From positions 1 to 37,977 of the forward strand of contig JANXUP010000144.1 in the NCBI GenBank assembly GCA_025356175.1: DNA of 37,977 bases, in the 5' to 3' direction. Shown here in pieces: positions 1 through 10,755 of this stretch (within the stretch, counting starts at the first letter, position 1; the number at the start of each line of letters is the position of its first letter). This DNA is from Sphingomonadaceae bacterium (GTDB taxonomy: Bacteria > Pseudomonadota > Alphaproteobacteria > Sphingomonadales > Sphingomonadaceae). Position numbers and translations under genes: made by a program. The notes under the pieces were generated by a model. It saw nothing but the letters and a program-made list of their open reading frames with translations, was not told where the DNA came from and made no database searches.

Positions 1-141
1 TTCGGCCGCTGTGGCAGATCGGCTACTTTTGGCCCGTTTAAAACCTTCCCTGCCCGGGAGGGGCGGCAATCCCGCCGCAGCGGAGAAAAGACCGGCGGAA
101 AAACCGCCCGGCCGGAAACATCAGTGTAGGAACACTCATAT

Positions 142-1869
<1,728 letters not shown>

Positions 1870-1875
1870 TAAGCC

Positions 1876-1956
1876 GTCGTCCCCGGCTCGACCGGGGACC
1901 GCTGGCCGCCAGGTTGTACCCAGCGGCCAGCGATCCCGGATCAAGTCCGGGATGAC
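1876..1956. repeat. Intergenic palindromic repeat ('gtc.tcccgg.ct.ga.c.ggga' type)
   Basis: Arms gtcgtccccggctcgaccggggaccgctggccgc and cagcggccagcgatcccggatcaagtccgggatgac are imperfect inverted repeats; each arm is itself a hairpin. Confidence 0.7.
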
Positions 1957-1964
1957 GAGTTGGC

Positions 1965-1998
1965 AAAGCCCGTCCGGAGCGATCCGGGCGGGCTTTTG
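1965..1998 (+). terminator. Rho-independent terminator after rpsA
   Basis: aaagcccgtccgg-agcgat-ccgggcgggctttt: strong GC stem followed by Ts. Confidence 0.7.
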
Positions 1999-2024
1999 CT
2001 TGGGGCGAGATAGAAAGATTTGGA

Positions 2025-2170
2025 TCGCGCAGAGACCGCAAAGATCGCAGAGATGTCGCACCGGCGGCGAGGCAGCCTGGAATTTCAAGCGGCAAGTTAA
2101 AATCACGAAACTTCGGCTTGTCTTGAACCCTACTTTCTCGGCGTTCTTTGCGGTCTTTGCGCGAACCATT
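2025..2170. repeat. Intergenic element with 9-nt periodic 'cgcagagac/cgcaaagat' arms
   Basis: Left arm cgcagagaccgcaaagatcgcagag; right arm ttctttgcggtctttgcgcg in roughly inverted orientation; 9-nt periodicity. Confidence 0.5.
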
Positions 2171-2220
2171 CCTCTTCCGCCCCAGCGCAATTGCGTTATG
2201 CTTCGCACAGGAGACCCATC

Positions 2221-2979
2221 GTGCTCGAAATCCACCAGTTCGCCTGCCTCAGCGACAACTATGGCTACCTGGTCCATGACCCGGAAAGCCTTGAGACGAC
2301 CTGCATCGACACCCCCGATGCCGAGGCTTACCTGCGCGAGGCCAAGGCCAAGGGCTGGCAGATCACGCAGATCTGGAACACCCACTGGCATCCCGATCAC
2401 GCCGGCGGCAACGCGGCGATCAAGGCGGCGACTGGCTGCACTGTCACTGGACCCGCAGAGGTAGATAAACTGGGCACCGCACCGGACCGGGTCGTGGCGC
2501 ACGGCGATACTGTAATGTTGGGCGATTTCACCGCGCAGGTGATCGACGTCTCAGGCCACACCAACGGCCACATCGCCTACCACCTGCCAGAAGCCGAGAT
2601 AGCCTTTGTCGGCGACGCGGTGTTCGCGCTGGGCTGCGGGCGGATGTTCGAGGGGCAACCCGACCAGTTCTGGGCCAGCCTCAGCCGGATCAAGGCGCTG
2701 CCGCCCTCAACCATGCTCTACTGCGCGCACGAATACACCGCCTCCAACGCGCGGTTCGCGCTGCATGCCGATCCCGACAACGCCGAGCTCAGGGAATACG
2801 CAGTCCAGATCGCCAAGCTGCGCGCCGAAGGAAGGCCGACCGTGCCGACGATCCTGTCGCGCGAACTTGCCACCAACCCTTTTCTCCGCGCCGACGATCC
2901 GGCGCTGGCCGCACGCTGGGGCGGCGGCGATGCGGTAGCGACGTTTGCAGCGCTCAGGGCGGCGAAGGACAGCTTTTAA
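2221..2979 (+). CDS. gloB: Hydroxyacylglutathione hydrolase (glyoxalase II)
   Basis: Metallo-beta-lactamase fold motif THWHPDHAGGN, C-terminal CAHEYTASNARFA typical of GloB; GTG start at 2221 preferred over 2191. Confidence 0.93.
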   Translation: MLEIHQFACLSDNYGYLVHDPESLETTCIDTPDAEAYLREAKAKGWQITQIWNTHWHPDHAGGNAAIKAATGCTVTGPAEVDKLGTAPDRVVAHGDTVMLGDFTAQVIDVSGHTNGHIAYHLPEAEIAFVGDAVFALGCGRMFEGQPDQFWASLSRIKALPPSTMLYCAHEYTASNARFALHADPDNAELREYAVQIAKLRAEGRPTVPTILSRELATNPFLRADDPALAARWGGGDAVATFAALRAAKDSF

Positions 2980-2982
2980 GCG

Positions 2983-3957
2983 ATGAAGGCTCTTCAGGTA
3001 GCGCAGCTTAGCCCCGACCTTTCCGGGGTCGAGTTGGTCGATCGCGAAATGCCCGCCCGCAGCAGCGGCGAAGTGCTGGTCAAGGTCCGCGCGGCCTCGC
3101 TCAATTTCCCTGACCTGCTGATGACCAAGGGCCTCTACCAGTTCAAACCGGAACTGCCCTTCACCTCTGGCCTCGAATTTGCCGGCGAGGTCGTCGAGGC
3201 TGACGCGGACAGCGGGCTCGCCCCCGGTGACAAAGTTTACGGCGGCAACAAGACCGGGGCCTTCGCCGAATACGCCGTCGTACCGGCACGCTCGCTGAGC
3301 CGCATCCCCGAAGGGATCGGCTTCCCTGCGGCGGCGGCCTTGGGGGCAGCTTACGGCACAGCCTATACCGCACTGGTCGAGATCGGCGAGCTCAAGGCCG
3401 GGCAATGGGTGCTGATCCACGGCGCCAGCGGCGGAGTTGGCCTCGCCGCAGTCGAGCTGGCCAAGCGTCTCGGCGCGCATGTCATCGCCACTACTGGTTC
3501 AGCCAATAAGGTCGAGCGGCTCAAGACGGCGAGCCTCGCCGATGCGGTGATCCTGGCTGAGGGCCGCTTCCGCGAGGCCGTGATCGAACTTACCGGCGGT
3601 GCGCTGTGCGATCTGGTCTACGATCCAGTCGGCGGAGACGTATTTGACGAGAGCACCCGCTGCGTCGCCTTCGGCGGCAAGCTGCTGGTGATCGGCTTTG
3701 CCGGTGGGCGGATCGCCGAGATATCGACCAACATCCCGTTGATTAAGGGCTTCAGCGTGGTTGGGGTGCGCGCCGGCGAATATGCCCGGCGCTTCCCCGA
3801 ACGCGGGCGTGCGATCCGTGAGGCGGTCGCCACCCTCGCCGCTGACGGGCGGCTCAATCCGCACATCGACCGCGTGCTGCCGCTCAGCCGCTGGCGCGAG
3901 GCGTTTGACGCCATGGCTACGCGGGAAGTGGTCGGGAAGATCGTGCTCGAACCTTAA
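2983..3957 (+). CDS. NADPH:quinone oxidoreductase / zinc-type alcohol dehydrogenase family protein
   Basis: MDR superfamily: GDKVYGGNKTGAFAEYAVVPA, nucleotide-binding IHGASGGVGLAAVELAKRLGAHVIATTGS. Confidence 0.9.
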   Translation: MKALQVAQLSPDLSGVELVDREMPARSSGEVLVKVRAASLNFPDLLMTKGLYQFKPELPFTSGLEFAGEVVEADADSGLAPGDKVYGGNKTGAFAEYAVVPARSLSRIPEGIGFPAAAALGAAYGTAYTALVEIGELKAGQWVLIHGASGGVGLAAVELAKRLGAHVIATTGSANKVERLKTASLADAVILAEGRFREAVIELTGGALCDLVYDPVGGDVFDESTRCVAFGGKLLVIGFAGGRIAEISTNIPLIKGFSVVGVRAGEYARRFPERGRAIREAVATLAADGRLNPHIDRVLPLSRWREAFDAMATREVVGKIVLEP

Positions 3958-3970
3958 AGCCGCCAAAGAA

Positions 3971-4000
3971 GGAAGGGCGGCCCTTCGGACCGCCCCTTCC
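3971..4000. terminator. Bidirectional-type hairpin between convergent qor-like gene and atpF
   Basis: ggaagggcggcc-cttc-ggaccgccccttcc stem-loop between convergent genes; no strong T-tract. Confidence 0.5.
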
Positions 4001-4024
4001 CCCCTCTCCAGCTCGTGAATTTCG

Positions 4025-4549
4025 TTAAAGGTCGGCGATAGCGCCGTCGACCAGCGCCTTGTCGGCCCTGGCGTTGTGATTTTCGGCGATCAGGCCGCGC
4101 GCAGCGGCAGCGGCGGCGCTGGCAGCGGTCGCCCGGACGTCGGCAAGTGCCGAGCGCTCGGCGGCGCCGATCTTGTCCTGCGCCATCTTTTCGCGCCGTG
4201 CGATCAGCGCGGTGATCTGCGCGGACGCCTGCGCGACGATCGCTTCGGCTTCATGTTTTGCATGTTCAACCATGGCCGCGGCATCGGCTTCGGCACCGGC
4301 GATCTTGGCGGCGTACTGGTTGCGCAGAGTTTCGGCTTCGGCGCGCAGCGCCTTGGCATCATCAAGCTGTTTGCGGATTTCGGCGATTTGCTTGTCGAGC
4401 AATCCGGCGACCAGCTTTGGTACGCCTGCCTTGAGCATGATGCCGAAGACTCCCAGCATCGCCAGCGCCACCCAGCCACCTGCGTTGAGGCCCCAGGCGG
4501 TCGCTTCTTGGTGCTCGGCAGCAGCAGAGAGCAGGGTAAGACTAAACAT
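4025..4549 (-). CDS. atpF: F0F1 ATP synthase subunit B
   Basis: N-terminal TM then long Ala/Glu/Lys-rich helix; position downstream of b' in a split F0 operon. Confidence 0.9.
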   Translation of the reverse strand: MFSLTLLSAAAEHQEATAWGLNAGGWVALAMLGVFGIMLKAGVPKLVAGLLDKQIAEIRKQLDDAKALRAEAETLRNQYAAKIAGAEADAAAMVEHAKHEAEAIVAQASAQITALIARREKMAQDKIGAAERSALADVRATAASAAAAAARGLIAENHNARADKALVDGAIADL

Positions 4550-5036
4550 TGGCCAGTACCGCCTTTACCGACTTTGCCGCCGCAGCCGCAGTCACTTTCG
4601 CGCCCGAAACCTTGGCAACGATGTCTGCCGCCGCTTCAGCCGCAACGCTTTCGATGCTGGCCAGCGCGGCGCTGCGCGAAGTGGCGATCCGCGCTTCGGC
4701 CGCGGCCAGCAGCTTGGCGGTTTTCGCATCAGCCGCAGCCAGCCGGACTTCGCCGGCCTTGGCCGCTTTGGCCTTGGCTTCGGCGATGGCGGCCTGGGCA
4801 TTGCCGCGCGCCGCTAGGTCGTTGGCCTTGAGCTGCGCTTCGGCCGCATCGGCCTCGGCCCGGGCAGCTTCGGCAGCAGCCAGGTCAGCGGCGATGGTTG
4901 CGTCGCGCTGGTCCACAGTCGCCTCGACCTTGGGCACGATGCCCTTGCCGACGACGAAATAAATCCCCGCCAATACGACGAGCAGCCAGAACCATTGCGA
5001 CTGGTAAACCAGTGCGAGTTGCGCGATTTGCGGCAT
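4542..5036 (-). CDS. atpF': F0F1 ATP synthase subunit B'
   Basis: MPQIAQLALVYQSQWFWLLVVLAGIYFVVGKGIVPKVEATVDQRDATI: typical alphaproteobacterial b'; overlaps atpF by 8 bp. Confidence 0.92.
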   Translation of the reverse strand: MPQIAQLALVYQSQWFWLLVVLAGIYFVVGKGIVPKVEATVDQRDATIAADLAAAEAARAEADAAEAQLKANDLAARGNAQAAIAEAKAKAAKAGEVRLAAADAKTAKLLAAAEARIATSRSAALASIESVAAEAAADIVAKVSGAKVTAAAAAKSVKAVLANV

Positions 5037-5102
5037 TTCTACTCTCGATCAAAATGTCGGCCGGAGAACAATTCCCCGGCCGGACAATATCACTGCCAAG
5101 TC

Positions 5103-5330
5103 TTATTGGGCGTAGAGAATGATCATCGAAACCGCAAAGGCCATCAGGCCGAGCAGTTCCGCAGCCGCGAAGCCGATGTACAGCGTGGTGGTCTGGCCGC
5201 CAGCAGCACCCGGATTGCGCAGCGCGCCCTGAAGGAAGCTGCCGAACACGTTGCCGACGCCAGCCGCAGCAGCGCCTGCACCAATTGCCGCGAGACCGGC
5301 ACCGATGACCTTTGCAGAAGCGAGATCCAT
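5103..5330 (-). CDS. atpE: F0F1 ATP synthase subunit C
   Basis: 75-aa proteolipid with GAGLAAIGAGAAAAGVGNVFGSFLQGALRNP and second TM FAAAELLGLMAFAVSMIILYA (conserved Glu). Confidence 0.97.
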   Translation of the reverse strand: MDLASAKVIGAGLAAIGAGAAAAGVGNVFGSFLQGALRNPGAAGGQTTTLYIGFAAAELLGLMAFAVSMIILYAQ

Positions 5331-5378
5331 TTTGATAACTCCGTTTGTAAAAGCGTTGAAACTATTGAGTTTTAAGGT

Positions 5379-6158
5379 TCAGTGAAGATTGACCGCGTCG
5401 TTGATGTACAGCGCGGTGAGCAGTGCGAAAACGTAAGCCTGGATCGCCCCGACCAGCAGTTCGAGCGCATTGACCCCGATCACCGCGACGAAACACAGCG
5501 CCGAGATGGCATAGCCAAGCGGCCCGCCGGCGTTAAGCCCCTGGACCACAAAATTGCCGAACACGTCGAGCAGGACGTGGCCTGCGAACATCGCGATGAA
5601 CGGCCGCAGGCCAAGGCTGAACGGGCGCACCATAAAGCTGACGAATTCGATCGGCGCGACGAACATCTTAACCGGGAGCGGCGCGCCCTTGGGCACGAAC
5701 AGGCTGAAGAAGTGCAGGCCATGCTTCCAGAAACCGACCCCCAGCACGATGGCGAAGCTCAGCACGCTCATGAACATGGTCACGCTGAACTGGCTGGTGA
5801 CGGTGAAAGGATGCGCGCCGGGGACGATGCCGAACGGCATCGCGCCGATCCAGTTCGAAAACAGGATAAAGACGAAAGCAGTGAAGATCCACGGCAGGTA
5901 ACGGCGGCCGTCGGCTCCGATCGAGGTACGAGTAATATTGTCGAGGAAGCCGGTCATGCCTTCGACCGCGACTTGCCAGCGGCCGGGCACAACCTGGCGC
6001 TTCATCCCGCCCCACATGAACAGCAGCACGCACGCGAAGACGATCAGCATCCACAGCGCCGAATTGGTGAACTGGAACGGCGAGGCTGCCAGTTGGTCAC
6101 TGCCAATCGGCGTGATCAAAAACTGGTGCATCGGATCGATTTTGGCTTCAGCTGCCAC
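5379..6158 (-). CDS. atpB: F0F1 ATP synthase subunit A
   Basis: Subunit a signature RPFSLGLRPFIAMFAGHVLLDVF and C-terminal LELLVGAIQAYVFALLTALYINDAVNLH. Confidence 0.97.
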   Translation of the reverse strand: MAAEAKIDPMHQFLITPIGSDQLAASPFQFTNSALWMLIVFACVLLFMWGGMKRQVVPGRWQVAVEGMTGFLDNITRTSIGADGRRYLPWIFTAFVFILFSNWIGAMPFGIVPGAHPFTVTSQFSVTMFMSVLSFAIVLGVGFWKHGLHFFSLFVPKGAPLPVKMFVAPIEFVSFMVRPFSLGLRPFIAMFAGHVLLDVFGNFVVQGLNAGGPLGYAISALCFVAVIGVNALELLVGAIQAYVFALLTALYINDAVNLH

Positions 6159-6188
6159 TGTGCATTGGTCCCCGAATTTGTCCCGCGC

Positions 6189-6515
6189 TTAACTGTTGCG
6201 CTTGTTGTTGCTGCCCACCACCTGCAGCAAGGCTCCCGCAAACGCGGCGAACATCATGACGAGCATAATCCAGGGGTGCGTGCCGAAAATCTCGTCAAGC
6301 CCCCAGCCGATGACGATCCCGCCCAGCGGATAGCCAAGCATCGTCGCAGCGACCTGCCCAGCCATGGCCCGGCTCTCATCGCGCAGCGGCGCATGTTCGC
6401 GGGCCAGACGCGCCTCTTCCGCCTGCCGCGCAGCATCGAGCCGCGCCTGCAGCGAGCCAACTGCCGGGTCTTCACCAGGCGTAGGGCTTTTTGGATCGGT
6501 GAGATCTTGCGCCAC
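6189..6515 (-). CDS. atpI: AtpZ/AtpI family protein
   Basis: Two-TM small protein (MLGYPLGGIVIGWGLDEIFGTHPWIMLVMMFAAFAGALLQVV) immediately upstream of atpB. Confidence 0.88.
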   Translation of the reverse strand: MAQDLTDPKSPTPGEDPAVGSLQARLDAARQAEEARLAREHAPLRDESRAMAGQVAATMLGYPLGGIVIGWGLDEIFGTHPWIMLVMMFAAFAGALLQVVGSNNKRNS

Positions 6516-6694
6516 GGAGGTCTATTGTTCCCAGGTCAAGCGACGTGCGAATGATACGAAAATCCGCCGGAAAAACTGCCTTTCCCGGCGAAGCGAGGCC
6601 CCCTTAGGCAAGGACCCCCCGCGAGTCAACTGAAGTGCAGAAAGGGCGTCGACGCGCTGGGCCGCCCCGATTTCAGCTTCCGGTCTGGCCCAAT

Positions 6695-7123
6695 TCACCC
6701 CGGCAAGGCATCGGCTGCCGCGCACTTGGGGTCGCGCGAAGGCGCTTCACCAGCGGTGCGGGCGTGCCAGGTCCCGTCGGGAGCCTGATACTTCTCGCCG
6801 AGAGCGGTCTTGAGGATCAAGCGGCAAGCCGTGGTGAAGGCATATTCCTCAACCGTGGAATGCTGAGTCAGCGCGCGCTGGGTATAAATCCTGCGGCGGG
6901 TGATGTTCACCGAATCCGCCACGCGGCGCACTTCTGCGGTGGGCGAAGAAGGGAACCCAAGGTAGCCATCAACCTGCTCGCCCACCTGCCCCGCGGCACG
7001 GGCGGCTTCATAGGCCGGGTCGCGCGCCTGGCCCAGGGCTGGCACGGCCAGCGCGGCAAGTGCGAACACCGCAGCCGATTGCAAGGCAACACGGCCGGGA
7101 TTGCGCAGGAACTGAACAGTCAT
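6695..7123 (-). CDS. ydbL: YdbL family protein (DUF1318)
   Basis: Signal peptide then RDPAYEAARAAGQVGEQVDGYLGF; downstream of ynbE-like and ydbH-like genes. Start chosen at MTVQFLRN (7123). Confidence 0.8.
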   Translation of the reverse strand: MTVQFLRNPGRVALQSAAVFALAALAVPALGQARDPAYEAARAAGQVGEQVDGYLGFPSSPTAEVRRVADSVNITRRRIYTQRALTQHSTVEEYAFTTACRLILKTALGEKYQAPDGTWHARTAGEAPSRDPKCAAADALPG

Positions 7124-7154
7124 CTCAACAACTCCAATCTCTCTCGCAAGATCC

Positions 7155-7439
7155 CTAGAAAGCCCCAGGGTTTTCGTCGATCGTCTTGGCAACGTCTGTC
7201 GCCAGGCGGTAGACCACATCTTGCTTGATGTTGATGTTCAGCTCGATCACGATCGGCTTGTCCGGTGCAGAAACCGAAACACAGCCGCCGATCGCCAGCG
7301 CGCCTACCATCACCATCGTCGCCGCGGTTACCCTGCGGCGCTGCGACCTTCGTTTCCCGGTTGCGATTTGAACGGATGATCCCTGCATGGGTCCGGTTTT
7401 CGCAGCCAAGGCGCGGTAGGTCAATTCGAAGCTGTTCAT
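7155..7439 (-). CDS. ynbE: YnbE family lipoprotein
   Basis: Lipobox GALAIGGC followed by APDKPIVIELNINIKQDVVYRL, characteristic of YnbE; start uncertain (7388 possible). Confidence 0.85.
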   Translation of the reverse strand: MNSFELTYRALAAKTGPMQGSSVQIATGKRRSQRRRVTAATMVMVGALAIGGCVSVSAPDKPIVIELNINIKQDVVYRLATDVAKTIDENPGAF

Positions 7440-10400
7440 GAACCTGTCCTGCTGTCTGAATGCTGAATGTTGCCGTTCTTCGGCGGGGTCGGTGGTGCTG
7501 CAGGCACCACGGCGGGCGGGGGCGCTGGCGCTGCAGGCATGCGTTCGCCCGGCTTCGGCGGCGCGCCCGGGATGAGTCCCAGCCCGCGCGGATCCTTCAC
7601 GTAAGTCGGATCGTAGAGCGAGCGGAACGAGCTAAACAACTGGTGGAACGGACCCTTGATCGAGATATTGAAGCGGATCGGCAATTTGGCGAAGCGCTGT
7701 GTGAGGAAATTGCGCTTGGCCCCCAGCCCCTGGCTGATGCCATCTATCCGCATCTTGGTCACGATTTCACCATCGAGCCGCCCCTGCAGCGCCACTTCCA
7801 TATGCTTGTAATCAAGGCTGCGCAGCGCCTGAAAGGCAAAGTTGCCCATGGTCGACAGGTCCTTGTAGGTCAGCTCACCGACGTAGGAGAGGTTTCCGCC
7901 CGGATCGCGCGAGACGAGGATCCCGTTTTCGATCCGTCCGCCATTCTGGTCGAACACCAGCGGCAGCTCGCCGTCGAAAGTGCCGCTGGCCGAAATGTTG
8001 GTGAGGCTCAGCCGCGACACGAATTTTTCGAGATTGAGCGCGCGCACCTGGATAGTGAAGCGCCGCGTTTCCGAACCGCCGATGACGAAGCGGGTCGGCA
8101 GCAGTTCGAGCGAACCATCGATGTAGGGCCACTTGGCGCCGTTGACCACGAGCAGGTGGCCCGGTTCGAGCTGGAACGAAACGTCGCCGTCGTTGACCTC
8201 GATCCCGGGATTGATCGACGCGACATGCAGGGTCTGGTTGGGCGATGTGACCAAGGCCAGCAGGTCGCTGAAATGGACCGTGCCGCGCACCCCTTTGACC
8301 GGGCCGAACAGCGCCCCGAAATCGAGTTTGTCAGTGGCGAAGTCGCCCGAACTGGTCACGCCTCTGCGGTCCCAGTCAATCCGGCCCTGGCCATAGACAG
8401 TGCCCCGCGCATCGCCGATCACACCTAGCGTGAAATAGGTGAGCTTGTCCGGCTGGAGCTTCTGATCGAACACGATGCCCGAAACCAGCAGGTCGGCATG
8501 GCCGCTGGCGACATCCAGATCGTGCACGATCCTGGCTTCGGTCACCACGCGGTCGCTGGTCGGTTCACGCAGCAGCGCATCGGCAGTAAAGGTGGTGGAG
8601 ACCAGGCTCAACGTCGCATCGCGGGCGATCAGCGGATAGAACCGAGCCTCCTTTTCGGGCAGCCGGTCCTTGACCGTCAGGCTGGCGCCGCTGACATCGA
8701 ACCGCTTGTTGGCGAACCGCCAGTTACCGGCCGCATTCAGCACATCAAGCGGGACTGCGAAGAGCTTCAGCTCGGTACTGGCAAAGGTTCCGATGATATC
8801 CTTGCCAAGTATTGCATTAAGCTGCGCAATCCTGAGCGTGGACGGCCCGGACAGCGGCCCGAACGAGACGTCGATGCTCTGGGCCACCAGCGCGCCGGGC
8901 CAGGCCATGCCAACTGCGCCGCTGCGCAGGCGGATCGCAGTGCTGCCCAGCGTGCCGTTCAGGGCAAGGCCCGCTGTACCCGCCGAGACCCGGGTGCCGC
9001 GCGCATCGCTACGCACGATCGCGCCGCCCGATCCGGGGCACAGGGTCAGCGATTGGCCGGCCAGCGTCAGGTTCGAAATGCTCAAGCGGTCGAACCGCAC
9101 CGGGGTGCAGCGGCGCAGCGCGGACAGTCCGCCCGCCGCAGACCAGTTGCCCTCGATCGGCAGCACCAGGTTTTCCACCCTGCCCCCCGGCAGTGCACCA
9201 CTGGCCAGCGCACGACCGGCAAACCCGATCGCGCCGCCGGGCAATTGCACCAGCTTGAGTTCGGGCAAGGCAATCATGGCATCACCGGCGCGATAAGGTG
9301 CAAGCACAAGCGAGGCGATCCCGCCTCCCCCAAAGGCAGTGTTGCCGCGCCGTTCGAAGCGCCCTTCGATCTGCGGGAGACCCGGCCCGTCGCTGAGCAG
9401 GTTGCCGGCAATGATCGGTCCGTTCTTGCCGCCAAATGTCACCGAAACGCGTGACAATGCCGCCAGCCGTGCCCCCGACCCGCCGCGCCACAAAGCTCCG
9501 GGCAAGGTCAGGCTGGTTAGCTGGCCGGACTGCCGCAGCTGGTATGTCGCGGCAAAGCTGCTGCCCGGGGCCTCGCGCAGCAGCGTGCGGTGCAGCTGCG
9601 CGGCCAGCGGGGCAACGAGCGTGCCCTGCCCCGATTTCTCGAGCCCAGCGAGCGTGGTTTCCAGCCCGTGGCCCGGCGACAGCCCAGCTGCTTTCAACGC
9701 GCCTTCGCTGCTAAAGCTCACCATCCGGTCATGGCTGCGCGCCTGACCGTCGAGCTCGAGCGATACCGCCTTGACCCCGCTGGCGGTGAGGCCCTGCCCC
9801 TGTAGCTTGTAGTCCAGCACCACATCGCCCTGGGCGAGCGTAAAGCGCCCCGCACCGGTACTTCGCTCAAGCCGGTTGCCGGCGAAGTCCAGCGCGCCGC
9901 TGTTGAGCGCGTAAGTTCCATCGACCCCGTCAAACAGGGGGTTGAGCGTGGCGACCAATCCCAGCGTGGCATTGCGCAGCGCGAGTTGGCTCTTGCGGCA
10001 ATCGAGCGATTTCAGCCTGAGCGGTCCATCGAAGCTGGCCTTGGCCGAAGCGGTGGTAACCTTGCCATAAGCGCTCAATTGCTGCGCGGTGCATTGGCCC
10101 AGGTGCAGGTTCGGCGCGATTGCCGCGAGCGTTCCGGCAAAACCGCTGCGCACGTTGCCGCTGCCATCGGCCTTGAGCCCGATAGCACCCGATGGGGTAT
10201 CGATGCGCCCGCGACCGTCGACCAGCACCAGCGCGAGGTCAGGCAAACCGTTGGTGCCGCCCTTGTTCGCATAAATGACTTTGTCGAGCGAACCAAAGCT
10301 GACCTTGCCGTCCGCCCAGCGGCCATGGAGCCGCGGGCGCAGCAGCGTCACCGCGCCAATGGTGGGCAAGCCGAAGGTCGGGATAATCCGCACCTCGGCG

Positions 10401-10687
10401 CGTTCGACGGTAAGATCCGGGTTTGCGGGATCACCGATCACGATATCGGTCAACACCTCGCGGGTCGGGCCGATCCGCTCGATCTTGTAGGTCGCCGGAA
10501 GACCAAGGTCAGCCAGGCTACGGTTGATCACCTTGTGCGCGATATTCTCGCGGGCCAGCCACAGGCCGAGCAGCGCCGCACCCAGCAGCGCGGCAAGCAA
10601 GGCTGCGATCCGCCAACGCCGACGCTGCCAACGCGGGACGCGCGGGACCGGCGGGTCTTCCAATTCTTCGCGGTCGGCACCGGACAT
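7436..10687 (-). CDS. ydbH: YdbH-like intermembrane (AsmA-related) protein
   Basis: About 1080 aa, one N-terminal TM (RWRIAALLAALLGAALLGLWLA), repetitive beta-rich body, next to ynbE/ydbL. Start MSGADREE at 10687. Confidence 0.85.
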   Translation of the reverse strand: MSGADREELEDPPVPRVPRWQRRRWRIAALLAALLGAALLGLWLARENIAHKVINRSLADLGLPATYKIERIGPTREVLTDIVIGDPANPDLTVERAEVRIIPTFGLPTIGAVTLLRPRLHGRWADGKVSFGSLDKVIYANKGGTNGLPDLALVLVDGRGRIDTPSGAIGLKADGSGNVRSGFAGTLAAIAPNLHLGQCTAQQLSAYGKVTTASAKASFDGPLRLKSLDCRKSQLALRNATLGLVATLNPLFDGVDGTYALNSGALDFAGNRLERSTGAGRFTLAQGDVVLDYKLQGQGLTASGVKAVSLELDGQARSHDRMVSFSSEGALKAAGLSPGHGLETTLAGLEKSGQGTLVAPLAAQLHRTLLREAPGSSFAATYQLRQSGQLTSLTLPGALWRGGSGARLAALSRVSVTFGGKNGPIIAGNLLSDGPGLPQIEGRFERRGNTAFGGGGIASLVLAPYRAGDAMIALPELKLVQLPGGAIGFAGRALASGALPGGRVENLVLPIEGNWSAAGGLSALRRCTPVRFDRLSISNLTLAGQSLTLCPGSGGAIVRSDARGTRVSAGTAGLALNGTLGSTAIRLRSGAVGMAWPGALVAQSIDVSFGPLSGPSTLRIAQLNAILGKDIIGTFASTELKLFAVPLDVLNAAGNWRFANKRFDVSGASLTVKDRLPEKEARFYPLIARDATLSLVSTTFTADALLREPTSDRVVTEARIVHDLDVASGHADLLVSGIVFDQKLQPDKLTYFTLGVIGDARGTVYGQGRIDWDRRGVTSSGDFATDKLDFGALFGPVKGVRGTVHFSDLLALVTSPNQTLHVASINPGIEVNDGDVSFQLEPGHLLVVNGAKWPYIDGSLELLPTRFVIGGSETRRFTIQVRALNLEKFVSRLSLTNISASGTFDGELPLVFDQNGGRIENGILVSRDPGGNLSYVGELTYKDLSTMGNFAFQALRSLDYKHMEVALQGRLDGEIVTKMRIDGISQGLGAKRNFLTQRFAKLPIRFNISIKGPFHQLFSSFRSLYDPTYVKDPRGLGLIPGAPPKPGERMPAAPAPPPAVVPAAPPTPPKNGNIQHSDSRTGS

Positions 10688-10755
10688 TGCACCACCCTTG
10701 CGCGAGGTGCCTTGGAAAGGCAATGAATTGCGGGTCAGCCGCCAAGGGGAAACGC

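Noticed and set aside
5382-6554. 390-aa plus-strand ORF across atpB/atpI
   Set aside because: Antisense to well-supported F0 genes; charged His/Asp/Arg-rich composition typical of GC-rich antisense frames.
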